A stretch of 5,213 bases of DNA, from positions 1 through 5,213 of the forward strand of contig JABEUL010000004.1 of NCBI GenBank assembly GCA_013044465.1, given 5' to 3'. A program made the translations under genes and the position numbers. Within the stretch, counting starts at the first letter, position 1, and each line of letters starts with the position of its first letter. Of this stretch, positions 1 to 5,213 are shown piece by piece. Source of the DNA: Acidimicrobiales bacterium (GTDB lineage Bacteria > Actinomycetota > Acidimicrobiia > Acidimicrobiales > JABEUL01). The notes beneath the pieces are model-generated. The model did no database searches and was not told the origin of the DNA. It worked only from the letters and a program-made list of their open reading frames with translations.

Positions 1-644
1 CAAAGCTTAAATACATGCGATTGCAAGGATTGAGCAATGAGACAAACCAGGTGTCCCTGCAGGTGTCAGAAATTGGAAACGATGCTCATCTCGAATCAGT
101 AGCAGTTTCAACCGGCGGGGCAATAACTCGAGATCGTATCGATACTTTCCACGAGGGAAGCGCAAGTTCTAGTTTCCAAGGGGCAATAACTGTAGGGAGA
201 GGCTCTGCTTGTCATGACCTTAGAACTAAGCAGGATCATTCTGGACGTTTTTCAGTGAGCGAGATGGTGTCTGCAGTAGTGCTCGACGATGAAAGTGAGA
301 GTGTAACTACTGGTCTTGTTCGGATGAATCACGGAGCGAAGAAATCATCGGCTAAACAGACTAATAGGAACTTACTTCTATCTGATTCGGCACACGCTGA
401 GTCTGTGCCGAATCTTGATATTGAAGAAAACGATGTGAGATGCGATCACGCTTCCGCGGTGGGTCCACTTTCTCAAGAACAGCTCCATTACCTAGAGAGC
501 AGGGGAATCAGTGAAGAAGTTGCACGAGCATTGCTCGTAAAGGGTTTCCAGAAATCAACGTTAGATAAAGTGACAAGTCGAACTATAGCTAAGTTTGCTA
601 CTACCTGGTTGGAGAAAAACTCGGCAGAGGAGTCTGTCAATTGA
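1..644 (+). CDS. sufD: Fe-S cluster assembly protein SufD, C-terminal part (5' end outside window)
   Basis: SufD is a scaffold subunit of the cytosolic SufBCD complex, which assembles iron-sulfur clusters using ATP hydrolysed by SufC. The frame is open to the left edge from base 3, so the ATG at 15 is probably internal and the gene is cut by the window; about 213 residues are visible. The family block runs from about 375 to 540: an NLLLSD segment, then SVPNLDI, DVRCDHASAVG, and LHYLESRGISEEVARALL. The Cys (codon 441-443) and His (447-449) of CDH align, from memory, with the conserved Cys/His pair of E. coli SufD. Upstream is the repetitive beta-helix-type region typical of SufB/SufD. SufB shares this fold. 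I prefer SufD because actinobacterial operons run sufB-sufD-Rieske-sufC and this gene directly precedes the Rieske gene. The stop TGA (642-644) overlaps the next start, suggesting translational coupling. Confidence 0.9.
   Translation, partial: KLKYMRLQGLSNETNQVSLQVSEIGNDAHLESVAVSTGGAITRDRIDTFHEGSASSSFQGAITVGRGSACHDLRTKQDHSGRFSVSEMVSAVVLDDESESVTTGLVRMNHGAKKSSAKQTNRNLLLSDSAHAESVPNLDIEENDVRCDHASAVGPLSQEQLHYLESRGISEEVARALLVKGFQKSTLDKVTSRTIAKFATTWLEKNSAEESVN
626..632 (+). promoter_or_regulatory. Ribosome binding site for the TTG-started Rieske gene
   Basis: AGAGGAG lies 8 nt before the TTG at 641. It sits inside the last codons of sufD. This strong Shine-Dalgarno match decides the start: the reading frame has no nearby ATG or GTG alternative, and translation would begin on TTG overlapping the sufD stop (TTGA). 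Confidence 0.7.
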
Positions 645-955
645 CTTCAAAGGTAAAAGTTTGTGAAGTTGAAGAACTGAAAGAGGGAGTGCTAACCAAG
701 TTTGACTTTGGTAAAGAAACTTTGGCAGTGCTAAAAAGTGAGGGTGAGATTTACATTGTAGAAGACACCTGCTCCCATCAAAAGTACTCACTATCAGAGG
801 GCGAAGTTGATTTAGAAGAACTTACTGTTGAATGCCCAAGACATGGAGCTCAATTTTCACTCAAAACAGGAGAAGTACTTTCTCTGCCAGCAACAAGGCC
901 AATTAAGACATATGCCGCTGAAATTGGTAATGGGGCAGTATGGGTGAGCATTTAG
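641..955 (+). CDS. Rieske [2Fe-2S] ferredoxin-like protein of the suf operon
   Basis: This 104-residue soluble protein resembles the ferredoxin components of non-heme-iron ring-hydroxylating dioxygenases. The cluster ligands are visible as C44-x-H46 (in CSHQKYSL) and C65-x2-H68 (in ECPRHGAQF), with 18 residues between H46 and C65. There is no signal peptide or membrane span, so it should be cytosolic. It lacks the extra disulfide cysteines of bc1-type Rieske proteins. Small Rieske genes between sufD and sufC are a known feature of actinobacterial suf operons, where their role is unsettled; electron supply to cluster assembly or being a reporter/client of assembly are possibilities, and no oxygenase subunits are nearby. 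The TTG start overlaps the sufD stop by 3 nt and has a good ribosome binding site. sufC starts 30 nt downstream. The domain call is firm; the role is inference. Confidence 0.9.
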   Translation: MTSKVKVCEVEELKEGVLTKFDFGKETLAVLKSEGEIYIVEDTCSHQKYSLSEGEVDLEELTVECPRHGAQFSLKTGEVLSLPATRPIKTYAAEIGNGAVWVSI

Positions 956-971
956 TGGCATGCGTTTTAAT

Positions 972-976
972 AAGGA
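972..976 (+). promoter_or_regulatory. Ribosome binding site for sufC (GTG start)
   Basis: AAGGA lies 9 nt before the GTG at 986, within the 30-nt gap after the Rieske gene. It supports GTG 986 as the sufC start. Confidence 0.55.
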
Positions 977-985
977 TTTAATAAA

Positions 986-1729
986 GTGACTAATTCAACA
1001 TCTAAGGGAATTTTACACATTGAAGGACTTTGCGCGAAGATCTCAGGTAAAGAAGTTCTCAAGGGACTTGATCTTGATGTAAAAAAGGGAAGTATTGTGG
1101 CAATAATGGGGCCTAATGGATCAGGGAAGTCCACTCTTGCCAACGTGCTTTCTGGAAAACCGGGATATGAAATTACCGCTGGAAAAATTGAATTTAACGG
1201 CCAGGATATTACCGATATGTCTCCGACAAAAAGGGGTCAGGCCGGACTTTTTGTAGCATCCCAGTACCCACTCGAGATTCCAGGGGTGACACCGATTGAG
1301 CTTATGAGTGCAGCTTGCCAAGATCTTCCAAGCGAAGAGTTGATGCGAAGAGTTGAATTAGTCAATAAAGAGCTTTCAATGCCAGATTCCCTAATGGAGC
1401 GAGGAGTAAATGTAGACCTTTCTGGCGGCGAGAGAAAACGTATAGAGATACTCCAATTACTCGCGTTAAAAAAGACGATGGCAATTTTGGACGAACTTGA
1501 TTCGGGGCTAGATGTTGACGCACTTGAACTTTTGGCATCTATGGTTGCCAAGGCTTCCAAAGATACCGGAATGACTGTTCTTGCAGTTACTCATTACTCG
1601 AGGTTGCTGGAAGTTCTTATTCCCACTGAAGTTCACGTATTAGTTGGGGGGACCATCGTGAGATCTGGCGGTCCTGAGCTTGCAGTCGAGCTTGAATCTA
1701 CCGGGTATAAGGAATTTGAAAAGCTTTAA
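986..1729 (+). CDS. sufC: Fe-S cluster assembly ATPase SufC
   Basis: SufC is the cytosolic ABC-type ATPase that binds SufB and SufD and drives rearrangement of the scaffold during cluster assembly. The 247 residues match the usual family length. All nucleotide-site elements are present in order: Walker A GPNGSGKST (42-50); a Q-loop at Gln93 in the SufC-typical SQYPLEIPGV; signature LSGGERKR (145-152); Walker B with catalytic Glu170 in ILDELDSGLD; D-loop (173-180); and switch His203 in VTHYSRLL. Lys151 and Glu170 correspond to the SufC-specific salt-bridge pair described in E. coli. No membrane span is present and no permease partner is nearby, which argues against a transporter ATPase. The start is GTG with AAGGA upstream. 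This is the last gene of the operon here: its stop overlaps the end of the opposing gene by 4 nt, and neither sufS nor sufU follows. Confidence 0.97.
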   Translation: MTNSTSKGILHIEGLCAKISGKEVLKGLDLDVKKGSIVAIMGPNGSGKSTLANVLSGKPGYEITAGKIEFNGQDITDMSPTKRGQAGLFVASQYPLEIPGVTPIELMSAACQDLPSEELMRRVELVNKELSMPDSLMERGVNVDLSGGERKRIEILQLLALKKTMAILDELDSGLDVDALELLASMVAKASKDTGMTVLAVTHYSRLLEVLIPTEVHVLVGGTIVRSGGPELAVELESTGYKEFEKL

Positions 1730-2871
1730 TTAGAAATATAAAGGTTGCCATCGGAGCCTTGGGCGATTCCGAGTGATTTAAGTCCAGTGGCTGCCGGACC
1801 TTGTAGGAGAGATCCGTTGTCAAGTGAAAACTGAGAACCATGGCATGGGCATTCATAAATTCCCTGGCTTTGAAGTGCCACTACGGTGCACCCTGCATGT
1901 GGACACACAGCATCAAATGCCACAAATCCCCCAGATTGCAGGTGGTAGGCAATGGCTGGGTCGCCGGTATTGGGATCGGTAAAGGAAGCCAATCGCCCCG
2001 GAGGTAAGGAAGCAGCACTTCCAATAGGTGTTCCAGGAGGCAGCGCGGATGGTCCTGGCGCCTGAGTCACTGGTGAAGTGGTGTTTGCTACAGGAGGAGA
2101 ACTTGTTGTAGCACCGTTTGCGGGTGGGTTCGCATTTGTAGACGTAGTGCCTGAGATAGGTGGCAAACTAGATTTAGTTGGACCTAGCGATGGAAGAGTT
2201 GGTGAAAGTGAACTGGCGGGATTTCCTGCACTCATCAGCCTGCCAATGGCAGCTGCCGCACCTGCCAGCAAGACGCTGGCTCCTGCAACTGACCAAGTTA
2301 TAGTTTTGATTGCTTGGCGTCTATTTATTACTCGGGTATTGGCCTCCTCAATGGCTGCCTTGGCTTTTTCACGGTGCATATATTTGGCCAAGTAACCATC
2401 TACAGACAAAAGATTTCCAGTTGCCCCAAGAACAAGTGGCAGCCAGGCGAACACAAATACTATGTCAGAACCTGTGTAATAAGGAGTAGCGTGAAATGAA
2501 ACAGTAAGGAACAACATAAAGGAAATCGCCATTCCTCCACATGCCGCCAATTTAGAAAGTAATCCCAAAAGCGTCCCTATGCCAACTGCAAGTTCTCCAA
2601 TGGCAATGATCACTCCAACTAATTCTGCGTCGTGAAGAAGCGGGCTTATTAGTGATCCAATCGGTGAATGTCTGGCATAAGCCTGGAACTGGGATTGGAT
2701 AGAAATCGGAGAATTAGGAGATACAAAGGCTGGGTTAGCAAGTTTTTGAAGGCCAGCGAAGGTAAATGTAAATCCAAGAAATGCCCTTAGTGGCAGAATC
2801 GAAACCGCGGAAATCTTGTGTGCTTTGAGCTTTTCCCAATAGCGGGAGTACTTATTGTCAACTCTGGTCAT
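1726..2871 (-). CDS. DoxX/DoxD-like membrane domain fused to an exported Rieske [2Fe-2S] domain
   Basis: Residues are counted from the ATG at 2871 (381 aa). Four hydrophobic spans (about 20-44, 81-104, 108-128, 135-155) form a DoxX/DoxD-like domain, the family that includes the small subunit of archaeal thiosulfate:quinone oxidoreductase. A basic stretch ends in NRRQAIK, with the twin arginines at 184-185, followed by a fifth span (about 192-212). A Pro/Ser/Thr/Asn/Ala-rich linker (about 215-294) leads to a Rieske domain. Its ligands are C323-H325 and C341-H344, and C328 and C343 are placed to form the bc1-type disulfide (CPHAGC, CPCHGSQF). Positive-inside reasoning puts the Rieske domain outside the cell. 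The likely role is membrane-linked electron transfer; the substrate is unknown, and a thiosulfate role is only suggested by the DoxD similarity. The start is uncertain: an in-frame TTG at 2919 would add 16 residues, with only a weak GGA before it. The stop converges on sufC. Confidence 0.85.
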   Translation of the reverse strand: MTRVDNKYSRYWEKLKAHKISAVSILPLRAFLGFTFTFAGLQKLANPAFVSPNSPISIQSQFQAYARHSPIGSLISPLLHDAELVGVIIAIGELAVGIGTLLGLLSKLAACGGMAISFMLFLTVSFHATPYYTGSDIVFVFAWLPLVLGATGNLLSVDGYLAKYMHREKAKAAIEEANTRVINRRQAIKTITWSVAGASVLLAGAAAAIGRLMSAGNPASSLSPTLPSLGPTKSSLPPISGTTSTNANPPANGATTSSPPVANTTSPVTQAPGPSALPPGTPIGSAASLPPGRLASFTDPNTGDPAIAYHLQSGGFVAFDAVCPHAGCTVVALQSQGIYECPCHGSQFSLDNGSLLQGPAATGLKSLGIAQGSDGNLYISN

Positions 2872-2958
2872 CAGAAATATATCTGCCTGTCTGGTGCACC
2901 TAATTCCAGTTGAGTTCAATTTATTCCAGCATTAAATTAAAGCTCATCCGTAAAACTA

Positions 2959-2989
2959 ATTATAAATCAATTCAACTCGTTCTTCTCAA
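2959..2989 (-). promoter_or_regulatory. Candidate sigma-70-type promoter for the DoxX-Rieske gene
   Basis: Read on the - strand, TTGAGA (2989-2984) resembles a -35 box (5 of 6 to TTGACA), and TATAAT (2964-2959) is a perfect -10 hexamer. The spacer is 19 nt, slightly long. Transcription would begin near 2952, giving a leader of about 33 nt to the TTG at 2919 or about 81 nt to the ATG at 2871. In AT-rich DNA a perfect TATAAT can occur by chance, so this is a candidate only. Confidence 0.45.
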
Positions 2990-3113
2990 ACTATAACAGC
3001 CTGTCGCGATTACTAGTTGTCAGTCATTAAAACTTCTGGTAGGAATATTTCAATCCGAAATTTATAGGGCTTAGATAGGGTTTTTCCCAATAAGAGATTC
3101 GGCTATGGAGGAT

Positions 3114-3147
3114 TTGAAATCGGATTAAATTAGATTTTACTAATTTA
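3114..3147 (+). promoter_or_regulatory. Candidate promoter with overlapping operator dyad upstream of the MFS gene
   Basis: TTGAAA (3114-3119) could be a -35 box, and TACTAA (3138-3143), after 18 nt, a weak -10. A perfect inverted repeat overlaps the spacer and -10: left arm TAAATTAG (3126-3133), 6-nt centre, right arm CTAATTTA (3140-3147). A dyad in this place is how TetR- or MarR-type repressors commonly control exporter genes, but no regulator gene is in the window. The dyad could also form an AT-only hairpin in RNA. Base composition makes chance a real alternative. Confidence 0.35.
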
Positions 3148-3184
3148 GTTTTCAAGTTGGTCGATTTAGAGGGTGAGAATGTTT

Positions 3185-3190
3185 TAGCAT
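3185..3190 (+). promoter_or_regulatory. Alternative -10 box for a leaderless MFS transcript
   Basis: TAGCAT fits the TANNNT -10 pattern and ends 7 nt before the ATG at 3198, the spacing expected if transcription starts at or next to the start codon. Leaderless mRNAs are common in actinobacteria. It would explain why no Shine-Dalgarno sequence lies at the normal distance from 3198. No good -35 box accompanies it. Confidence 0.3.
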
Positions 3191-3197
3191 CGATGAT

Positions 3198-4484
3198 ATG
3201 GGTGAACGTTCAAGACGTATGGCAAAGCTGCAATCTGTTGCCAAAAACGCTTTTGCAGACCTGTTAGACCAGAAATCACCATTTGGGAAACTCGCCCTTC
3301 TCCACATGGTAATGATTGCCGGAGATACATTAGTTACTATTTCTCTTGCTGGCTCGCTTTTCTTTTCAATATCTATGAATGCAGCTAGAGGACACGTTAT
3401 CTTGTATCTCCTTCTTACAATGGCTCCATTTGCCGTTGTTGCACCGTTTCTGGGTCCGATATTAGATCGAGGACGGCACATGAGAAGAACAATGGTGATT
3501 TCCTCTGGCATTGCCCGGGTAGTGATCTGTTTTTTCATGGCAGGGGACATCAAGAGCTTATTTTTGTTTCCTGAGGCTTTTGGATTGTTAGTAGCTTCAA
3601 AGGTCTATGTAGTTACCAGAGGTGCTTTAGTGCCCGATATGGTCCCGGCAGATACTGACCTTGCTTCAGCCAATGCAAGGTTGGCGTTCCTGGCATCAAT
3701 AGCAGGGATGACTGCATCAATCCCGGGAGCTCTTATTCTGGAGCTAATTGGAGCGGGTTGGGTTTTGAGATTAGACATCTTTGTATTTGCAGCTGCTGCA
3801 ATCTTAGGAGTTCGTCTAAAGAGGCTCAAGAAAAGCAGAGCCGATATCGCTTTTGGTCCAAGTCCAGATGACGAAGATATTTGGAATCCCGGAGAAAAGG
3901 GCGCAACTGGCGGGATTTGGTCGTCACCTCAAGCCTTCCTCGCCCTTAGTGCCATGTCAGTATTGCGAGGTGAAGTTGGTTTTATGACATTTCTCATAGC
4001 CTTTGCATTAAAAGATGCCAAAGCCGCCACCTACTGGTATGGAGCGGTGCTGGCTACTAGTGCAATTGGAGGACTGCTTGGAACAGTGATAGTTCCATAT
4101 GTAAGAAGAAGGATCAAAGAGGAGCAAATTCTCCTTTACGCGATGATTGTCATCACTTTGAGTGCAGCAGTTGCGGCTTTTGTTGGTGGGCTGGGGATGG
4201 AGTCTTTTCTCACATTTTCTGTGGGCTTAAATGTGTCTCTGGCCCGGCCTTCTCTTGATTCTTTAGTCCAAAACCATGTTCCAGTAGAGGCACAAGGGCG
4301 AGCTTTTGCCCGCGTGGAGACTCAATTGCAACTTGTTTGGGTGTTGGGAAGTTTATTAGCCGTAGTAGTTGCCATGCCTATTACCGCGGGCGAAGCCTTA
4401 ATTGCAGCAGTTGCTTCAGTTGGAGCAGCTTCCTACTTAACTGGCCGTCGAGCAATATTTCATCAACAACGAAACAGGGAATAG
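3198..4484 (+). CDS. MFS exporter-like membrane protein (12 spans)
   Basis: This 428-residue integral membrane protein is of the major facilitator superfamily. Hydrophobic spans fall in two blocks of about six (about 31-206 and 247-415), separated by a hydrophilic, acidic, presumably cytosolic loop (about 207-245). After span 2 there is a motif-A-like loop GPILDRGRHMRR (86-97). LVPDMVPADTDLASANARL (144-162), and GRAFARVET near 367-375, resemble conserved stretches of the MFS_3/EntS-like efflux branch. Export driven by the proton gradient is therefore likely; the substrate cannot be told. ATG 3198 is the only start codon in frame before the upstream TGA at 3174, apart from an internal Met8. 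No normal Shine-Dalgarno sequence precedes it, which is compatible with leaderless translation. It is divergent from the DoxX-Rieske gene and stands alone, with 74 bp to the opposing pckG end. Confidence 0.85.
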   Translation: MGERSRRMAKLQSVAKNAFADLLDQKSPFGKLALLHMVMIAGDTLVTISLAGSLFFSISMNAARGHVILYLLLTMAPFAVVAPFLGPILDRGRHMRRTMVISSGIARVVICFFMAGDIKSLFLFPEAFGLLVASKVYVVTRGALVPDMVPADTDLASANARLAFLASIAGMTASIPGALILELIGAGWVLRLDIFVFAAAAILGVRLKRLKKSRADIAFGPSPDDEDIWNPGEKGATGGIWSSPQAFLALSAMSVLRGEVGFMTFLIAFALKDAKAATYWYGAVLATSAIGGLLGTVIVPYVRRRIKEEQILLYAMIVITLSAAVAAFVGGLGMESFLTFSVGLNVSLARPSLDSLVQNHVPVEAQGRAFARVETQLQLVWVLGSLLAVVVAMPITAGEALIAAVASVGAASYLTGRRAIFHQQRNRE

Positions 4485-4508
4485 TTACGGTTGGCTTCTA
4501 AGAAATCG

Positions 4509-4553
4509 CTTGATTTGGGTAGTGCTTGTAATCCAATTGGTTATTGAATCAAG
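4509..4553. repeat. Inverted repeat between two convergent genes
   Basis: CTTGATT (4509-4515) and AATCAAG (4547-4553) are perfect 7-bp complementary arms around 31 nt, which contain the self-complementary CCAATTGG (4533-4540). Its place between two converging stop codons suggests a weak bidirectional terminator or end-protecting hairpin. There is no T-tract on either strand and the loop is long, so I do not call an intrinsic terminator. Confidence 0.3.
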
Positions 4554-4558
4554 TTGAG

Positions 4559-5213
4559 TTAAATCCCCAGTCGGCTCTTTAAGTTTTCCAACTCAACTCT
4601 AAGTGCTTTTGGTAATTTGTCGCCAAATTTTGCATAGTGCTCTTCAATCGAGGGAATTTCATTTCGCCAATCGGAGTCGTCAACCTCTAAGAGTGCTTCT
4701 AGATCTTCACTCGACATATCCAATCCATCGACTTTAAGAGACTCGGTGGTTGGGATCAGACCAATAGAAGTTTCTTTGGCTAAAGCGTTGTTGTCAACCC
4801 GATTGAAAACCCACTCGAGAACTCGTGAGTTTTCACCGTATCCAGGCCAAAGCCACTTGCCATTAGCGTCTTTTCTAAACCAGTTAACGTAAAAGATCTT
4901 GGGAAGGTTTTCCTCGTTAGTCCGCTCGGCCATTGAAAGCCAGTGACCAAAGTAATCTGCCATGTTATATCCACAAAAAGGAAGCATTGCAAATGGGTCT
5001 CTCCTTAAGACACCCGCTGTGCCTTTGGCCGCGGCTGTAGTCTCAGATGCCATGATTGAACCTAAAAATACTCCGTGTTGCCATGAAGTTGCCTCGTGAA
5101 TCAAGGGAACTACAGAAGATCTTCTCCCTCCTAAAAGAACTGCTGAAATTGGCACTCCGGCGGGATCCTCCCATTCAGGCGCAATAGCTGGATCTTGAGA
5201 AGCGGGAGCTGTA
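4559..5213 (-). CDS. pckG: GTP-dependent phosphoenolpyruvate carboxykinase, C-terminal part (5' end outside window)
   Basis: This enzyme converts oxaloacetate and GTP to PEP, CO2 and GDP in the cytosol, linking the TCA cycle to gluconeogenesis. About 217 residues are visible, roughly the last third of a usual 600-residue protein. The frame stays open to the right edge: upstream of the GTG at 5155 it continues through AIAPEWEDPAGVPISAV, a conserved family block, so 5155 is an internal Val codon and not a start. Other family blocks follow: LLGGRRSSVVPLIHEA, WQHGVFLGS, DPFAMLPFCGYNMADYFGHW, NWFRKDANGKWLWPGYGENS, and RVLEWVFNR. These are the nucleotide-binding and C-terminal regions of the GTP type; the ATP-type enzyme has no such sequence. 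The GTP enzyme is the usual form in actinobacteria. The stop is TAA (4561-4559). No truncation or frameshift is seen in the visible part. Confidence 0.97.
   Translation of the reverse strand, partial: TAPASQDPAIAPEWEDPAGVPISAVLLGGRRSSVVPLIHEATSWQHGVFLGSIMASETTAAAKGTAGVLRRDPFAMLPFCGYNMADYFGHWLSMAERTNEENLPKIFYVNWFRKDANGKWLWPGYGENSRVLEWVFNRVDNNALAKETSIGLIPTTESLKVDGLDMSSEDLEALLEVDDSDWRNEIPSIEEHYAKFGDKLPKALRVELENLKSRLGI

Larger units (their letters stand above)
2872..3197. other. AT-rich divergent intergenic region
   Basis: This region of about 326 bp separates two divergently transcribed genes, and I see no convincing coding frame in it. It holds a candidate leftward promoter (2959-2989), the possible 16-codon extension of the fusion gene (2872-2919), a rightward promoter/operator candidate around 3114-3147, and a purine-rich AGAGGG at 3168-3173. 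Minor items are two copies of ATAGGG 11 bp apart (3064-3069 and 3075-3080) and a short GGG-T5-CCC inverted repeat (3078-3088), neither of which I can assign a role. Confidence 0.7.

Noticed and set aside
15..17. ATG as the sufD start
   Set aside because: The frame is open to the left edge, and the following sequence enters the middle of a SufB/SufD core; the visible part is less than half of a normal SufD.
561..791. 76-codon - strand frame across the sufD/Rieske junction
   Set aside because: It crosses two well-supported genes on the other strand and has no recognisable motif.
1237..1560. Open frame of 107 codons antisense to sufC
   Set aside because: It lies wholly inside a strongly supported gene; its Ser-rich composition is typical of an antisense shadow, and it has no recognisable domain.
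2078..2499. Two + strand open frames (105 and 61 codons) opposite the DoxX-Rieske gene
   Set aside because: They mirror the linker and membrane-span region of the fusion gene; low-complexity codons there keep the opposite strand open by chance.
3078..3088. GGG-T5-CCC hairpin as a terminator
   Set aside because: Only three base pairs and no T-tract after the stem; it sits between divergent genes, where no terminator is needed.
2941..3190. CRISPR array, tRNA or small structured RNA in the AT-rich intergenic region
   Set aside because: No regularly spaced repeats, no cloverleaf-like arms and no GC-rich conserved segment were seen.
3152..3553. Open frame of 133 codons antisense to the start of the MFS gene
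   Set aside because: It overlaps a clear membrane-protein gene, shows no family signature, and its composition (many Arg, Ile, Thr, Pro) reads as the mirror of hydrophobic codons.
5153..5155. GTG as the pckG start
   Set aside because: The frame continues upstream through a conserved PEP carboxykinase block to the window edge, so this codon is an internal valine.

Overview
The window looks like a piece of chromosome from a low-GC actinobacterium. Three things point that way: the suf gene order with a small Rieske ferredoxin between sufD and sufC, a GTP-type PEP carboxykinase, and a multi-membrane-span Rieske fusion protein. The modest GC content and tight packing would fit a freshwater acI/Nanopelagicales-like lineage, but that placement is inference.

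Layout, left to right. (1) Positions 1-1729, + strand: the end of an iron-sulfur cluster assembly operon. It holds the C-terminal part of SufD (5' end outside the window), a Rieske ferredoxin-like protein whose TTG start overlaps the sufD stop, and a complete SufC ATPase. No sufS or sufU follows. (2) Positions 1726-2871, - strand, converging on sufC with a 4-nt overlap: a membrane DoxX/DoxD-like domain fused to an exported Rieske [2Fe-2S] domain through an internal twin-arginine-like motif, a fifth membrane span and a long Pro/Ser/Thr/Asn/Ala-rich linker. (3) Positions 2872-3197: an AT-rich divergent intergenic region with a good candidate promoter for the fusion gene and an 8+8-bp perfect dyad upstream of the next gene. 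(4) Positions 3198-4484, + strand: a 12-span MFS exporter-like protein. (5) Positions 4559-5213, - strand: the C-terminal third of GTP-dependent phosphoenolpyruvate carboxykinase, open at the right edge.

The suf genes form one functional unit: SufC powers the SufB/SufD scaffold, and the Rieske protein may be a client or an electron carrier. The fusion protein is an iron-sulfur membrane protein that would need such a pathway, but its position next to suf is convergent, not co-operonic. The MFS gene and pckG have no visible functional link to it. No RNA genes, mobile elements, CRISPR arrays or insertion sequences were seen. The most interesting object is the DoxX-Rieske fusion with its apparent dual Sec/Tat topology. 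It is unusual, but I cannot claim that it is undescribed.
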